A stretch of DNA of 64,000 nucleotides from Rhizobacter sp. OV335 (GTDB lineage: Bacteria > Pseudomonadota > Gammaproteobacteria > Burkholderiales > Burkholderiaceae_C). Within the stretch, counting starts at the first letter, position 1. Each line of letters begins with the position of its first letter. A model generated the notes under the pieces. That model made no database searches and had not been told where the DNA came from. It was given only the letters and a program-made list of their open reading frames with translations. The stretch spans positions 1-64,000 of the forward strand of contig NZ_FRCQ01000010.1 in NCBI RefSeq assembly GCF_900142965.1. Reading direction: 5' to 3'. Shown piece after piece: positions 45,180-57,275 of this stretch. Made by a program: the position numbers and the translations under genes.

Positions 45180-46589
45180 ATGGCACGAACGCTCTACGAC
45201 AAGATCTGGGACGAACACGTCGTCCACACCGAAGACGACGGCACCGCCGTCCTCTACATCGATCGCCACCTGGTGCATGAAGTCACCAGCCCGCAGGCGT
45301 TCGAGGGCCTGGACCTGGCGCACCGCAAGGTGTGGCGCCTGTCGGCCAACCTGGCGGTCAGCGACCACAACGTGCCGACCACCGACCGCTCGCACGGCAT
45401 CGCCGACCCGATCTCGAAGCTGCAGGTCGACACGCTGGACGCCAACTGCGACCGCGTCGGCATCACGCAGTTCAAGATGAACGACAAGCGCCAGGGCATC
45501 GTCCACGTGATCGGCCCGGAGCAGGGCGCCACGCTGCCCGGCATGACAGTGGTCTGCGGCGATTCGCACACCTCCACGCACGGCGCATTCGGCGCGCTCG
45601 CGCACGGCATCGGCACCAGCGAGGTCGAGCATGTGCTGGCCACGCAGACGCTGCTGGCGCGCAAGGCGAAGAACATGCTCGTCAAGGTGGACGGCACGCT
45701 GGCGCGCGGCTGCAGCGCGAAGGACATCGTGCTGGCCATCATCGGCAAGATCGGCACCGCCGGCGGCACCGGCTACACCATCGAGTTCGCCGGCAGCGCG
45801 ATCCGTGCGCTGAGCATGGAAGGCCGCATGACGGTGTGCAACATGGCGATCGAGGCGGGTGCGCGCGCCGGCCTGGTCGGCGTCGACGACACCACCATCG
45901 CCTACGTGAAGGGCCGCCCGTTCACGCCGGCCGGCCTCGAATGGGACCATGCGGTCGCCTACTGGCGCACGCTGCACACCGAGCCGGGCGCGCACTTCGA
46001 TGCCGTCGTCGAGCTCGACGCGTCGACCATCCGCCCGCAGGTCACCTGGGGCACCTCGCCCGAGATGGTGCTGTCCATCGACGACCGCGTGCCCGATCCG
46101 GACCGCGAGAAAGACAGCGGCAAGCGCGGCGCGATGGAGCGCGCGCTGCAGTACATGGCGCTGGAGCCGAACAAGCCGATCGCCGACATCCTGATCGACA
46201 AGGTGTTCATCGGCTCGTGCACCAACTCGCGCATCGAAGACCTGCGCGAAGCGGCGGCCATCGTGCGCCGCATCGGTGGCAAGCTGGCGAAGAACGTCAA
46301 GCTCGCGCTGGTGGTGCCGGGTTCGGGCCTCGTGAAGGAGCAGGCCGAGCGCGAAGGGCTGGACGTGATCTTCCGTGGCGCCGGCTTCGAATGGCGCGAG
46401 CCGGGCTGCTCGATGTGCCTGGCGATGAACGCCGACCGGCTCGAGCCGGGCGAGCGTTGCGCCTCCACCTCGAACCGCAACTTCGAAGGCCGCCAGGGTG
46501 CCGGTGGGCGCACCCACCTGGTCAGTCCGGCGATGGCGGCGGCTGCCGCGATGCAGGGCCATTTCGTCGACGTGCGGCGCTTGACCTGA
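45180..46589 (+). CDS. leuC: 3-isopropylmalate dehydratase large subunit
   Basis: 469-aa aconitase-family subunit of leucine biosynthesis, isomerising 2- to 3-isopropylmalate with LeuD. It begins [15 protein letters not shown], has [15 protein letters not shown] and the [4Fe-4S] cysteines in [12 protein letters not shown] and [10 protein letters not shown]. Length is normal. TAAAAT at 45,138-45,143 may be part of its promoter, between the gltA terminator and the start. It heads the leu operon. Confidence 0.97.
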   Translation: MARTLYDKIWDEHVVHTEDDGTAVLYIDRHLVHEVTSPQAFEGLDLAHRKVWRLSANLAVSDHNVPTTDRSHGIADPISKLQVDTLDANCDRVGITQFKMNDKRQGIVHVIGPEQGATLPGMTVVCGDSHTSTHGAFGALAHGIGTSEVEHVLATQTLLARKAKNMLVKVDGTLARGCSAKDIVLAIIGKIGTAGGTGYTIEFAGSAIRALSMEGRMTVCNMAIEAGARAGLVGVDDTTIAYVKGRPFTPAGLEWDHAVAYWRTLHTEPGAHFDAVVELDASTIRPQVTWGTSPEMVLSIDDRVPDPDREKDSGKRGAMERALQYMALEPNKPIADILIDKVFIGSCTNSRIEDLREAAAIVRRIGGKLAKNVKLALVVPGSGLVKEQAEREGLDVIFRGAGFEWREPGCSMCLAMNADRLEPGERCASTSNRNFEGRQGAGGRTHLVSPAMAAAAAMQGHFVDVRRLT

Positions 46590-46603
46590 AGGAGAGACTG
46601 ACC

Positions 46604-47248
46604 ATGCAAGCCTTTCGCATCCACACCGGCCTGGTCGCTCCGCTCGACCGCGAGAACGTCGACACCGACGCGATCATCCCGAAGCAGTTCCTGAAGTCGA
46701 TCAAGAAGTCGGGGTTCGGTCCCAACCTGTTCGACGAATGGCGCTACCTCGACCACGGCGAGCCCGGCCAGGACCCGGCCAGTCGCAAGCGCAACCCCGA
46801 TTTCGTGCTGAACCAGCCGCGCTACCAGGGTGCGTCGGTGCTGGTCACGCGCAAGAACTTCGGCTGCGGCTCGTCGCGCGAGCACGCGCCGTGGGCGCTC
46901 GACCAGTACGGCTTCCGCGCCATCATCGCGCCGAGCTATGCCGACATCTTCTTCAACAACTGCTTCAAGAACGGCCTGCTGCCGATCGTGCTGCCCGAGC
47001 ACGAGGTGAGCCGCCTGTTCGACGAGGTGAACGCCTTCGTCGGCTACCAGCTGACGATCGACCTGGACCGCCAGGTCGTCGAACGGGCGGGCGGAGAGGC
47101 GATCCCTTTCGACGTCCAGCCGTTCCGGAAATTCTGCCTGCTCAACGGCTTTGACGACATCGGCCTGACGCTGCGCCATGCCGACAAGATCCGCGCGTTC
47201 GAAGCAGAGCGCCTGTTGCAGAAGCCCTGGCTGGCCCAGCGCGTGTGA
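46604..47248 (+). CDS. leuD: 3-isopropylmalate dehydratase small subunit
   Basis: 214-aa partner of Leu[21 protein letters not shown] and [16 protein letters not shown] are the swivel-domain hallmarks. The start at 46,604 follows aaggagagactgacc, 14 bp after the leuC stop. No entericidin-type small gene was found between leuC and leuD. Confidence 0.97.
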   Translation: MQAFRIHTGLVAPLDRENVDTDAIIPKQFLKSIKKSGFGPNLFDEWRYLDHGEPGQDPASRKRNPDFVLNQPRYQGASVLVTRKNFGCGSSREHAPWALDQYGFRAIIAPSYADIFFNNCFKNGLLPIVLPEHEVSRLFDEVNAFVGYQLTIDLDRQVVERAGGEAIPFDVQPFRKFCLLNGFDDIGLTLRHADKIRAFEAERLLQKPWLAQRV

Positions 47249-47261
47249 AGGAGTGGCCGCC

Positions 47262-47564
47262 ATGCCCTACAGCCGCCTCTATCTCCTGCTGTCGCGGCGC
47301 TGGTGGCTGGCCTTCCTGCTGATGGGCATCAGCTTCGTGGTCTTCGGGCTCGCGTCGCTGGACCTGCTGCACACCTTCAGCGCGAACCTGGAGTTCCTGA
47401 CGACCTATCGCTGGGACGCCGTTCGCGAAGGGGCGCTCTGGCAACTGGGCCAGCTGATCCTGGCGGGGTATGCAGCGGCGGCGTCGTACGTGGTGTTCAA
47501 GCTGTGTGAGAAGGTTCTCGTCGAACGGCTGGCCGTCGACAAACGCAAAGGAACTGATTCGTGA
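47262..47564 (+). CDS. Small membrane protein encoded between leuD and leuB
   Basis: 100-aa predicted inner-membrane protein with two hydrophobic segments (about 14-35, [20 protein letters not shown], and about 64-82, [20 protein letters not shown]), a hydrophilic loop and a Lys/Arg-rich C-terminus. aaggag lies 8 nt before the ATG. Its stop overlaps the leuB GTG start (GTGA), so it is translationally coupled to leuB. Function unknown; its position suggests it is kept with the leucine genes. Confidence 0.82.
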   Translation: MPYSRLYLLLSRRWWLAFLLMGISFVVFGLASLDLLHTFSANLEFLTTYRWDAVREGALWQLGQLILAGYAAAASYVVFKLCEKVLVERLAVDKRKGTDS

Positions 47565-48640
47565 AGATTGCGATCCTGCCGGGTGACGGCATCGGGGTGG
47601 AGATCATGGCCGAGGCCGTCAAGGTGCTCGGCTGCCTCGACCTGCGCTTCGAGACCGAGAGCGCCGAGGTCGGCGGCGCGGCCTATGCCGCCCACGGCCT
47701 TCCGCTGCCCGAGGCGACGCTCGCGCTGGCGAAGTCGGCCGACGCGGTGCTGTTCGGCGCCGTCGGCGACTGGAAGTACGACAAGCTCGAACGCCACCTG
47801 CGGCCCGAGCAGGCCATCCTCGGGCTGCGCAAGAACCTGGAGCTGTTCGCCAACTTCCGCCCGGCGATCTGCTACGAGGAACTGACCCATGCGTCGACGC
47901 TGAAGCCCGAGATCGTGGCCGGCCTCGACCTGCTGATCATCCGCGAGCTGACCGGCGACATCTACTTCGGCCAGCCACGCGGCCGGCGCCAGTCGCCCGA
48001 CGGCGCGTTCGCCGGCGCCGACGAGGCCTTCGACACGATGCGCTACTCGCGCCCCGAGATCGAGCGCATCGCGCACGTCGCGTTCCAGGCCGCGCGCAAG
48101 CGCCGCAAGAAGCTGCTGAGCGTCGACAAGGCCAACGTGCTGGAGACCTTCCAGTTCTGGCGCGACGTCGTCACCGAGGTGCATGCGCAGTACCCCGACG
48201 TGGCGCTCGAGCACATGTACGTCGACAACGCGGCGATGCAGCTGGTGAAGGACCCGAAGCGGCTCGACGTGATCGTCACCGGCAACATGTTCGGCGACAT
48301 CCTCAGCGACGAGGCGGCGATGCTGACCGGCTCGATCGGCATGCTGCCTTCCGCCTCGCTGAACGCGAAGAACCAGGGGCTGTACGAGCCCAGCCACGGC
48401 TCGGCGCCCGACATCGCCGGCAAGGGCATCGCGAACCCGCTGGCCACCATCCTGTCGGCCGCGATGATGCTGCGCTTCAGCCTGAACCAGGAAGCCGCGG
48501 CGCAGCGCATCGAGGCGGCCGTCAAGGCGGTGCTGGCAAAGGGCCTGCGCACCGCCGATATTCACAGTGAAGGCACCACCAAGGTGGGCACGAAGGAGAT
48601 GGGCGACGCTGTTGTCGCCCACCTGAAAGCGAACGGCTGA
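47561..48640 (+). CDS. leuB: 3-isopropylmalate dehydrogenase
   Basis: 359-aa NAD-dependent enzyme that oxidatively decarboxylates 3-isopropylmalate. It begins [15 protein letters not shown] and shows the substrate loop [28 protein letters not shown] and the metal/NAD region [17 protein letters not shown] and [15 protein letters not shown]. It uses a GTG start overlapping the preceding stop. Last gene of the leuC-leuD-ORF-leuB run. Confidence 0.97.
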   Translation: MKIAILPGDGIGVEIMAEAVKVLGCLDLRFETESAEVGGAAYAAHGLPLPEATLALAKSADAVLFGAVGDWKYDKLERHLRPEQAILGLRKNLELFANFRPAICYEELTHASTLKPEIVAGLDLLIIRELTGDIYFGQPRGRRQSPDGAFAGADEAFDTMRYSRPEIERIAHVAFQAARKRRKKLLSVDKANVLETFQFWRDVVTEVHAQYPDVALEHMYVDNAAMQLVKDPKRLDVIVTGNMFGDILSDEAAMLTGSIGMLPSASLNAKNQGLYEPSHGSAPDIAGKGIANPLATILSAAMMLRFSLNQEAAAQRIEAAVKAVLAKGLRTADIHSEGTTKVGTKEMGDAVVAHLKANG

Positions 48641-48704
48641 TCCCTTCGAATCAAACCCTTCACGACACGACGTCGACGACACGAATTCAAAGACAGGAAT
48701 CAAG

Positions 48705-49835
48705 ATGGCTACGAGATTGGTCGGCCTGGTGGGCTGGCGCGGCATGGTGGGGTCGGTGCTGATCGACCGCATGGCGCAAGAGAACGACTTCGAACTGATC
48801 GAGCCGGTGTTCTTCAGCACCAGCAACGCCGGTGGCAAGGCGCCTGCCTACGCGAAGAACGAGACCACGCTGCAGGACGCGAACGACATCGAGGCGCTGA
48901 AGCGCTGCGAGATCGTCATCACCTGCCAGGGCGGCGACTACACCAACGAGGTCTACCCGAAGCTGCGCAATGCCGGCTGGAACGGCCACTGGATCGATGC
49001 GGCCTCGTCGCTGCGCATGAAGGACAACGCCGTCATCGTGCTCGACCCGGTCAACATGCCGGTCATCAAGAACGCGCTGGCCGCGGGGCAGCGCGACTGG
49101 ATCGGCGGCAACTGCACCGTCAGCTGCATGCTGATGGGCGTGGGCGCGCTCTACAAGGCGGGCCTCGTCGAGTGGATGAGCACGCAGACCTACCAGGCCG
49201 CCTCGGGCGGCGGCGCGCAGCACATGCGCGAGCTGCTGACGCAGTTCGGCACGCTGAACGCCGAGGTGCGCTCGCTGCTCGACGACCCGAAGAGCGCGAT
49301 CCTCGAGATCGACCGCAAGGTCGCCGCGAAGCAGCGCTCACTCTCCGACGCCGAGACCGCCAACTTCGGAGCACCACTGGCCGGCAGCCTGATTCCCTGG
49401 ATCGACAAGGACCTGGGCAACGGCATGAGCAAGGAAGAGTGGAAGGGCGAGGCCGAGACCAACAAGATCCTCGGCCAGGGCGCGGGCTTCGGCACGCCGG
49501 CCGTGCCGGTCGACGGCTTCTGCGTGCGCATCGGCGCGATGCGCTGCCACAGCCAGGCGCTGACGTTCAAGCTCAAGAAAGACGTGCCTTTGGCCGACAT
49601 CGAAGCGTTGATCGCCAACGACAACGCCTGGGTCAAGGTCGTGCCGAACACGCGCGAGGCGACGCTTGCGGACCTGACGCCGGTGTCCGTGACCGGCACG
49701 ATGACGATTCCGGTCGGGCGTTTGCGCAAGATGGCGATGGGGCCGGAGTACCTCGGCGCCTTCACCATCGGCGATCAGCTGTTGTGGGGTGCGGCCGAAC
49801 CGCTGCGCCGCATGCTGAGAATTCTGCTGGCGTGA
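48705..49835 (+). CDS. asd: Aspartate-semialdehyde dehydrogenase
   Basis: 376-aa enzyme making aspartate semialdehyde for lysine, threonine, methionine and cell-wall synthesis. [19 protein letters not shown] binds NADP, the catalytic cysteine is C137 in [10 protein letters not shown], and the active-site region continues with [12 protein letters not shown]. This is the Gram-negative long form. It lies 64 bp after leuB with no clear terminator between, so it may be cotranscribed or have its own promoter. Confidence 0.96.
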   Translation: MATRLVGLVGWRGMVGSVLIDRMAQENDFELIEPVFFSTSNAGGKAPAYAKNETTLQDANDIEALKRCEIVITCQGGDYTNEVYPKLRNAGWNGHWIDAASSLRMKDNAVIVLDPVNMPVIKNALAAGQRDWIGGNCTVSCMLMGVGALYKAGLVEWMSTQTYQAASGGGAQHMRELLTQFGTLNAEVRSLLDDPKSAILEIDRKVAAKQRSLSDAETANFGAPLAGSLIPWIDKDLGNGMSKEEWKGEAETNKILGQGAGFGTPAVPVDGFCVRIGAMRCHSQALTFKLKKDVPLADIEALIANDNAWVKVVPNTREATLADLTPVSVTGTMTIPVGRLRKMAMGPEYLGAFTIGDQLLWGAAEPLRRMLRILLA

Positions 49836-49948
49836 CAGGAAGTTACCAATGAAGACGGGGTGTCCAGTTGCGTTGCCACGCTGCAACAGGACACTCCCGA
49901 GAAGCGCCGAATCCCCGCCCCGGCGGGAATGTCAGCCATTGCATGAGC

Positions 49949-49977
49949 TTGTCTTCGTATCTAGTTGATGTTATTGT
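49949..49977 (+). promoter_or_regulatory. Candidate sigma-70 promoter before fimV
   Basis: TTGTCT, a 17-bp spacer and TATTGT (each 4 of 6 matches) lie in an unusually A/T-rich stretch of the 265-bp gap between asd and fimV. It would drive the fimV-truA-trp run. The rest of the gap holds no gene that I can support. Confidence 0.35.
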
Positions 49978-50100
49978 GTTTTCTACTGCGCCTGGGGTGC
50001 GTGCTTAAAAAACGGCCGTCCGAATGCGGTTGTCCATAAGAACTATGCCAATCGACGGGAGCCCTTGCACACTGCCCGCCACCTCCACTTGGGAGACGCC

Positions 50101-52776
50101 TTGAAAAGAAATTCGCTGTTCGCTCGCCGCTTTGCACTGACCGGCGTGGCCATCGCTGCCATGTGCCTGTCTGCCACCAACGCCTGGGCGCTCGGCCTCG
50201 GCCGCTTGGCGGTCCAGTCGGCGCTTGGTGAAACCCTGCGCGCGGAAATCGACGTCACGAGCCTGACGCCCGAAGAAGCGTCGAACCTGAACGTGCGCAT
50301 CGCGCCGCCGGAGTCGTACCGCGCCGCCGGCGTCGACTACAACCAGGTGCTGCCGGCCACGCAGGTCGTGCTGCAACGCCGCCCCGACGGCCGCTCCTTC
50401 CTGAAGGTCACGAGCGATCGCGCGGTGCAGGAGCCCTTCGTCGACGTGATCCTCGAGATCACCTGGTCGACCGGCCGCCTGGTGCGCGAATACACGATGC
50501 TGTTCGACCCGCCGTCGACACGCACGCTGGCCGCCGCGCCGCCGGCCACGTCGCCGGCACTGTCGTCGTCCACCGAAACTGCTGCGGCCGCCGCGCCCGC
50601 GTCGGCGCCGCGTGCGACCCGCCCGGCACCGGTGCCGCGCCCCGCCGTCACTGGCGATGCGCCGCCGGCACCTGCCCGCAACACGCCGCGCGTCGCCGCT
50701 GCACCGTCCGCCGACACCGGCGTCGAGGCTGGCTCGGGTGCCGACGAGTACAAGGTCAAGCCAGGCGACACGCTGTCGCGCATCGCCGGCAACACCAAGC
50801 GTCCGGGCGTCTCGCTCGACCAGATGCTGGCGTCGCTGTACCAGGGCAATCCGGACGCCTTCCTGAACAACAACATGAACCGGCTGAAGGCCGGTGCCGT
50901 GCTGGCCGTGCCGTCCGCCGAGACCGCGAAGGCCATCACGCCGACCGAAGCGCGCCAGCTGATCCAGGCCCAGAGCGCCGACTTCGGTGCCTATCGCCAG
51001 CGTCTGGCCAGCGGCGTGGCACCGTCGAAGGTCGAAGGCGCATCGCGCCAGACCAGCGGCACCGTGCAGGCCGAGGTCGACGACCGCAAGAAGGCGGCCG
51101 CCCCGACGCCGGACAAGCTGACGCTGAGCAAGGGCACCGCGTCGACGCCGGAAGCGAAGGTTGCGAAGGAACGCGAGGCGAAGGCAAACTCGTCGCGTGT
51201 CGCCGAACTGTCGAAGAACGTCGAAGAGCTGAAGAAGCTCGGCCAGGCTTCGGCCGGTGCCAAGGCGGGCTCGCCGGCGCAAGCCCCGGCCCCGGCCGCG
51301 GTGAACGTGCCGGTCAAGCCGCCCGTCGTCACGCCGCCGCCCCCGCCGGCTCCGGTGCCCCCGCCGCCGCCTCCTCCCCCGCCGCCGCCCCCGCCGGCTC
51401 CCGCACCGGCGCCTGTCGCTCCGGCACCGGTTCCGGCACCCGCCCCGGTGATCGAGACCCCGGCCTCGGCGCCTGCCGAAGCCGTGCCGCCGATCGCTGC
51501 CGCTTCGGCACCCGAGACGGTGGCCAGCGCGCCGGCCGTGGTCGTCCCGCCGCCGCCGAAGCCCGCTCCGGCGCCTGCGCCGGCGCCCGAACCCAGCTTC
51601 CTGTCGTCGCTGTTCGATGACAACCTGCCGGCGCTGCTCGGCGGCATCGCCGTGCTGCTGCTCGGCGGTTTCGCGGCGTGGCGCTTCAGCAAGCGCGCCA
51701 AGCGCGACAGCGGCGAAACCTCGTTCCTCGAAAGCCGTCTTCAACCGGACTCTTTCTTCGGGGCGAGCGGCGGCCAGCGCATCGACACGCGTGACGCCGG
51801 CGGTGCATCGTCGTCGATGAGCTATTCGCTGAGCCAGCTCGACGCCATCGGTGACGTCGACCCGGTCGCCGAGGCCGATGTCTACCTGGCCTACGGCCGC
51901 GACCTGCAGGCCGAAGAGATCCTGAAGGAAGCCATGCGCGCGAGCCCCGAGCGCCTGGCGATCCGCACCAAGCTGCTCGAGGTCTATGCGAAGCGCCGCG
52001 ACACCAAGGGCTTCGAACTGCTCGCGACCCAGCTGTTCGGCCTGACCGGCGGCCAGGGCGAAGACTGGGCCAAGGCGCAAGAGATCGGCCAGCAGATCGA
52101 TCCGGAAAATCCGATGTACCGCCCGGGCGGTGGACCGTCGACCGGCCATGGCGAGCCGCGTCCGTCGGCCGAGGTGCTGGGCGCGAGCACGATGCCGCAA
52201 TCGGTGCTGCCGTCGCCGTCCGAGTTCGGCGCCAGCGGCTCGCACGGCAGTGGTTTCGACACCACCGGCGGCGGCATGGACCTCGACCTCGACCTGGCCC
52301 TGCCGAGCGGCTCGGCCGTGTCGGCGCCGCACCTGCCGGAAGAAACCCAGCCGCTGCCCACCGGCGAGGTCGGCCACTCGCTGGACGACATGAGCTTCGA
52401 CCTGCCGCTGGATCCGCCGCCTCCGCCGCCACGCGCCGCGCCGGCCCCGGCGCGCAGTGCACCGGCCAGCGCGCCGATGGATTTCGACCTGTCCAGCATC
52501 TCGCTGGACCTTGGCGATTCAACGATCCCCGCACCGGCCGCCCCGCGCGCCGCCGCTGCCGCACCGGCTTCGTCGAGGAACGAATTCGGTGACATCGACC
52601 TCGGCGACGCGCCGGACGATGGCTCCGACCCGATCGCGCGCAAGCTCGAACTGGCCGAAGAATTCCGCCAGATCGGCGACATGGAAGGCGCCCGCGACCT
52701 GCTGCAGGAAGTGGTGGCCAAGGCGAGCGGTGCGACCAAGACGCGCGCTCAAGCCATGCTCAGCGACCTGGGGTGA
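50101..52776 (+). CDS. fimV: FimV-family LysM-domain inner-membrane protein
   Basis: 891-aa polar scaffold-type protein (FimV/TspA family), linked in other bacteria to type IV pili and twitching. Signal peptide (about 1-32, ending NAWA), conserved FimV N-domain (LGLGRLAVQSALGETLRAEID), LysM (about 215-260: YKVKPGDTLSRIAGNTKRPG), a long Pro/Ala linker, one membrane helix (LPALLGGIAVLLLGGFAAW), and an acidic cytoplasmic tail ending in the FimV C-domain (KLELAEEFRQIGDMEGARDLL). TTG at 50,101 with gggag 5 nt before it is preferred; a TTG at 50,065 is the alternative. truA overlaps its stop. Confidence 0.9.
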   Translation: MKRNSLFARRFALTGVAIAAMCLSATNAWALGLGRLAVQSALGETLRAEIDVTSLTPEEASNLNVRIAPPESYRAAGVDYNQVLPATQVVLQRRPDGRSFLKVTSDRAVQEPFVDVILEITWSTGRLVREYTMLFDPPSTRTLAAAPPATSPALSSSTETAAAAAPASAPRATRPAPVPRPAVTGDAPPAPARNTPRVAAAPSADTGVEAGSGADEYKVKPGDTLSRIAGNTKRPGVSLDQMLASLYQGNPDAFLNNNMNRLKAGAVLAVPSAETAKAITPTEARQLIQAQSADFGAYRQRLASGVAPSKVEGASRQTSGTVQAEVDDRKKAAAPTPDKLTLSKGTASTPEAKVAKEREAKANSSRVAELSKNVEELKKLGQASAGAKAGSPAQAPAPAAVNVPVKPPVVTPPPPPAPVPPPPPPPPPPPPPAPAPAPVAPAPVPAPAPVIETPASAPAEAVPPIAAASAPETVASAPAVVVPPPPKPAPAPAPAPEPSFLSSLFDDNLPALLGGIAVLLLGGFAAWRFSKRAKRDSGETSFLESRLQPDSFFGASGGQRIDTRDAGGASSSMSYSLSQLDAIGDVDPVAEADVYLAYGRDLQAEEILKEAMRASPERLAIRTKLLEVYAKRRDTKGFELLATQLFGLTGGQGEDWAKAQEIGQQIDPENPMYRPGGGPSTGHGEPRPSAEVLGASTMPQSVLPSPSEFGASGSHGSGFDTTGGGMDLDLDLALPSGSAVSAPHLPEETQPLPTGEVGHSLDDMSFDLPLDPPPPPPRAAPAPARSAPASAPMDFDLSSISLDLGDSTIPAPAAPRAAAAAPASSRNEFGDIDLGDAPDDGSDPIARKLELAEEFRQIGDMEGARDLLQEVVAKASGATKTRAQAMLSDLG

Positions 52777-53588
52777 ACGAGCCGAAACTGGCCCTCGGTA
52801 TCAGCTACCAGGGCCAGGCCTACCGAGGCTGGCAGAGCCAGCCGGGCGGGCAGACGATCCAGGACCATCTCGAACGGGCGTTGTCGCAATTCGCGGCCAC
52901 GCCCGTTCGCACGATGTGCGCCGGCCGCACCGATGCCGGCGTGCATGCGCTGAACCAGGTGGTGCACCTGCACGCACCGGTGCCGCGCGAGACCGAATCG
53001 TGGATGCGCGGCACCAACCGCTTCCTGCCGCTCGACATCGCGGTGCAGTGGTGCCAGCCGGTGCCCGATGACTTCCACGCCCGCAACAGTGCGCACGGCC
53101 GCCGCTACGCCTACCTGCTGCTCGAATCGCGCGTGCGCGCGGCGATCGGCGCCGGTGCGGCCGGCTGGGTGTTCCGCCCGCTCGATGGCGATGCGATGCG
53201 CGAGGCCGCCGCAGTGCTGATCGGCGAGCATGATTTCAGCGCCTTCCGCGCCGCCGAATGCCAGTCGCCGACGCCGGTGAAGACGCTGCGCGAGATCCGC
53301 ATCCGGCGCTTCGGCGCGTACTGGCGCTTCGATTTCGACGGCAATGCCTTCTTGCACCACATGGTGCGCAACATCATGGGCTGCCTGGTGGCGATCGGCG
53401 CGGGGCAGCGCGCGCCGGGCTGGATGGGCGAGGTGCTGGCGTCGCGCTCGCGCAGCGTGGCGGCGCCGACCTTTGCCCCCGACGGGCTGTACTTCGTCGG
53501 CCCGTACTACGATGCGCGCTTCGAGATTCCGTCCCACACGCCGCCGATGGACTGGCTCCCCGGCGGCGCTGGTCTGATCAGTCCCTGA
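52773..53588 (+). CDS. truA: tRNA pseudouridine synthase A
   Basis: 271-aa enzyme modifying U38-U40 of tRNA anticodon stems. GISYQGQAYRGWQSQP starts the fold, and the catalytic aspartate is D54 in CAGRTDAGVHA. NAFLHHMVRNIMGCLV is the conserved C-terminal motif. The GTG start overlaps the fimV stop (GTGA). Confidence 0.96.
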   Translation: MNEPKLALGISYQGQAYRGWQSQPGGQTIQDHLERALSQFAATPVRTMCAGRTDAGVHALNQVVHLHAPVPRETESWMRGTNRFLPLDIAVQWCQPVPDDFHARNSAHGRRYAYLLLESRVRAAIGAGAAGWVFRPLDGDAMREAAAVLIGEHDFSAFRAAECQSPTPVKTLREIRIRRFGAYWRFDFDGNAFLHHMVRNIMGCLVAIGAGQRAPGWMGEVLASRSRSVAAPTFAPDGLYFVGPYYDARFEIPSHTPPMDWLPGGAGLISP

Positions 53589-53592
53589 CCCG

Positions 53593-54252
53593 ATGAGCGT
53601 TCGCACCCGAATCAAGATCTGCGGCCTGACGCGCGAGGCCGACGTCGACGCGGCCGTCGAGGCCGGCGCCGACGCGGTCGGCTTCGTGCTGTACGAGCGC
53701 AGCCCGCGGCACGTCAGCGTCGAGCGCGCGGCCGCATTGGCGCGCCGCCTGCCGCCCTTCGTCACGCCGGTCACGCTGTTCGTCAACGCGGCGCCGGCGC
53801 TGATCGCGAGTGCGGTCGGCGCGATCCCGAACCTGCTGCTGCAGTTCCACGGCGACGAGACGCCCGCCGACTGCGCCGCGCCGGGCCGCCCGTTCCTGCG
53901 CGCTGCCCGCATGGCAGGGGATTTCGATTTGCTAGACTTCGCGGCTCAGTTCCCGCTCGCCCAGGGGCTGTTGCTCGACGCCCATGTCGACGGGTATGGC
54001 GGAGGCGGAAAGGTCTTTGATTGGTCACTCATTCCTCGAAACGTGCGCTCTCCAGTCGTTTTGTCTGGTGGATTGCATGCCGGAAATGTGATCGAAGGAA
54101 TTCTTCGGGTGCGGCCCTGGGCCGTTGACGTGAGTTCCGGCGTTGAAAGTGCCAAGGGCATCAAGGATGCCGAGGCGATCCGCCGTTTCTGCTCCGCGGT
54201 GCGCGAAGCCGATGCACTGGCATCCACCACCGCAGCCAGCACCCCGACCTGA
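53593..54252 (+). CDS. trpF: Phosphoribosylanthranilate isomerase
   Basis: 219-aa TIM-barrel enzyme of tryptophan synthesis. [27 protein letters not shown] holds the catalytic Cys, LQFHGDETP and [16 protein letters not shown] the catalytic Asp region, and [12 protein letters not shown] binds phosphate. It follows truA by 4 bp and precedes trpB by 13 bp, so translation is closely linked. Confidence 0.96.
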   Translation: MSVRTRIKICGLTREADVDAAVEAGADAVGFVLYERSPRHVSVERAAALARRLPPFVTPVTLFVNAAPALIASAVGAIPNLLLQFHGDETPADCAAPGRPFLRAARMAGDFDLLDFAAQFPLAQGLLLDAHVDGYGGGGKVFDWSLIPRNVRSPVVLSGGLHAGNVIEGILRVRPWAVDVSSGVESAKGIKDAEAIRRFCSAVREADALASTTAASTPT

Positions 54253-54265
54253 AGCGAGTCAATCC

Positions 54266-55510
54266 ATGTCGAATTATCAGCAACCCGATGCCAGCGGGCA
54301 TTTCGGGCCCTATGGCGGCACCTTCGTCGCCGAGACCCTGATCCACGCGCTCGATGAACTGAAAGCGGCCTATGCCGAGGCGCAGCGCGACCCGGCCTTC
54401 CAGGCCGAGTACGAGTACGAACTGAAGCACTTCGTCGGCCGGCCGAGCCCGGTCTACCACGCGGCGCGCATGAGCCGCGAACTGGGCGGCGCGCAGATCT
54501 ACCTGAAGCGCGAAGACCTCAACCACACCGGCGCGCACAAGATCAACAACACCATCGGCCAGGCGCTGCTCGCGCGCCGCATGGGCAAGCCGCGCGTGAT
54601 CGCCGAGACCGGCGCCGGCCAGCACGGCGTGGCCACCGCCACCATCTGCGCGCGCTACGGCATGGAGTGCGTCGTCTACATGGGCAGCGAAGACGTGAAG
54701 CGCCAGTCGCCCAACGTCTACCGCATGAAGCTGCTCGGCGCGAGCGTGGTGCCGGTGGAGAGCGGCTCGAAGACGCTGAAAGACGCGCTGAACGAGGCGC
54801 TGCGCGACTGGGTCACCAACGTCGAGAACACCTTCTACATCATCGGCACGGTGGCCGGCCCGCACCCGTACCCGACGATGGTGCGCGATTTCCAGCGCGT
54901 GATCGGCGACGAGTGCCTGCTGCAGATGCCCGAGTTGGCCGGCCGCCAGCCCGATGCGGTGATCGCCAGCGTGGGCGGCGGCAGCAACGCGATGGGCATC
55001 TTCTATCCCTACATCGAGCATGCCGGCACGCGGCTGATCGGCGTCGAGGCGGCGGGGCAGGGACTTGATTCCGGCAAGCATGCCGCGAGCCTCAGCGCCG
55101 GTTCGCCCGGCGTGCTGCACGGCAACCGCACCTACCTGCTGCAGGACGAGAACGGCCAGATCATCGAGACGCACTCGATCTCCGCCGGCCTCGACTACCC
55201 GGGCGTCGGCCCTGAGCACGCGTACCTGAAGGACACCGGCCGCGCCGAATACGTCGGCATCACCGACGCCGAGGCGCTGAAGGCCTTCCACTACCTGTGC
55301 CGCACCGAGGGCATCATCCCGGCGCTGGAGTCGTCGCATGCCGTCGCGTACGCGATGAAGCTCGCGCCGACGATGCGGCCCGACCAGCACCTGCTCGTCA
55401 ACCTGTCCGGCCGCGGCGACAAGGACATCGGCACGGTGGCCGACCTGTCGGGCGAGAAGGTCCATGCCCAGCCGTCCCAGGCGGGCCAGACGGTGAAGGG
55501 GCTGTCATGA
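54266..55510 (+). CDS. trpB: Tryptophan synthase beta chain
   Basis: 414-aa PLP enzyme joining indole and serine. It begins [18 protein letters not shown]. The PLP lysine is K92 in HTGAHKINN, with [11 protein letters not shown] and [12 protein letters not shown] for phosphate binding. The ATG at 54,266 gives the family start; an ATG at 54,143 inside trpF is rejected. trpA overlaps by ATGA. Confidence 0.97.
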   Translation: MSNYQQPDASGHFGPYGGTFVAETLIHALDELKAAYAEAQRDPAFQAEYEYELKHFVGRPSPVYHAARMSRELGGAQIYLKREDLNHTGAHKINNTIGQALLARRMGKPRVIAETGAGQHGVATATICARYGMECVVYMGSEDVKRQSPNVYRMKLLGASVVPVESGSKTLKDALNEALRDWVTNVENTFYIIGTVAGPHPYPTMVRDFQRVIGDECLLQMPELAGRQPDAVIASVGGGSNAMGIFYPYIEHAGTRLIGVEAAGQGLDSGKHAASLSAGSPGVLHGNRTYLLQDENGQIIETHSISAGLDYPGVGPEHAYLKDTGRAEYVGITDAEALKAFHYLCRTEGIIPALESSHAVAYAMKLAPTMRPDQHLLVNLSGRGDKDIGTVADLSGEKVHAQPSQAGQTVKGLS

Positions 55511-56342
55511 GCCGCATCGCCACGCGTTTCGCCGCGCTGAAGAAAGAGGGCCGCAAGGCGCTGATCCCGTACATCACTGCCGGCGATCCGTACCCGGATG
55601 CGACGGTCGAGCTGCTGCTCGCGATGGCCGACGCAGGCGCCGACGTGATCGAACTCGGCGTGCCGTTCTCCGACCCGATGGCCGACGGCCCGGTGATCCA
55701 GAAGGCCGCCGAACGCGCCCTCGCGAAGAACATCGGCATGGTGCAGGTGCTCGACTACGTGCGGGGCTTCCGGGCCCGCAACACGACCACGCCGCTGGTG
55801 CTGATGGGCTATGCGAACCCGGTCGAGCGCTACGACCAGCGCCACGCCGCAGGCGCCGGTGAGAGCGCCTTCGTGCGCGATGCCGCCGAGGCCGGCGTCG
55901 ACGGCGTGCTGATCGTCGACTACCCGCCCGAGGAGTGCGAAGCCTTCGCGGCCCGCTTGAAGGCGAAGCAGCTCGACCCGATCTTCCTGCTCGCACCGAC
56001 CTCGACCGAACAGCGCATGAAAGAGGTCGGCCGAATCGCGACCGGCTACGTCTACTACGTCTCGCTGAAGGGCGTGACCGGTGCCGGCCACCTCGACACC
56101 GACGCGGTGGCCCGGATGGTGCCGCGGATCCAGGCCCATGTGCAGGTGCCAGTGGGTGTAGGCTTCGGAATCCGCGACGCCCAGACCGCCATCGCGGTCG
56201 CCAGGGTGTCGGATGCGGTGGTCATCGGATCCCGCATCGTGCAATTGCTTGAAACCCAGACGCGCGACAATGTCGTCCCCGCGGCCGCGGCGTTCATCGC
56301 CGAGATCCGCGCCGCCCTCGATACCTTGAAAGGAGCTCCCGC

Positions 56343-56346
<4 letters not shown>
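55507..56346 (+). CDS. trpA: Tryptophan synthase alpha chain
   Basis: 279-aa TIM-barrel subunit that cleaves indole-3-glycerol phosphate and channels indole to TrpB. The catalytic residues E49 ([11 protein letters not shown]) and D60 (DPMADGP) are both present, and GVTGAGHLD and GFGIRDAQ bind phosphate. It overlaps trpB at its start and accD at its end, each by ATGA. Confidence 0.97.
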
Positions 56347-57215
<869 letters not shown>

Positions 57216-57235
57216 GGCGCGCCACCTCCCCACGG

Positions 57236-57264
57236 AAGGCGGCCTCGGCCGCCTTTCCTTCTTT
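57236..57264 (+). terminator. Probable terminator or attenuating hairpin after accD
   Basis: aaggcggcc, a 2-nt loop and ggccgcctt form a 9-bp stem followed by tccttctttc. The tail is only partly T-rich, so leaky termination before folC is likely. Confidence 0.6.
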
Positions 57265-57275
57265 CTGAAACCACC

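Noticed and set aside
50005-52377. 790-codon minus-strand frame opposite fimV
   Set aside because: Arg/Gly-rich low-complexity translation; the + strand has the signal peptide, LysM and FimV domains.
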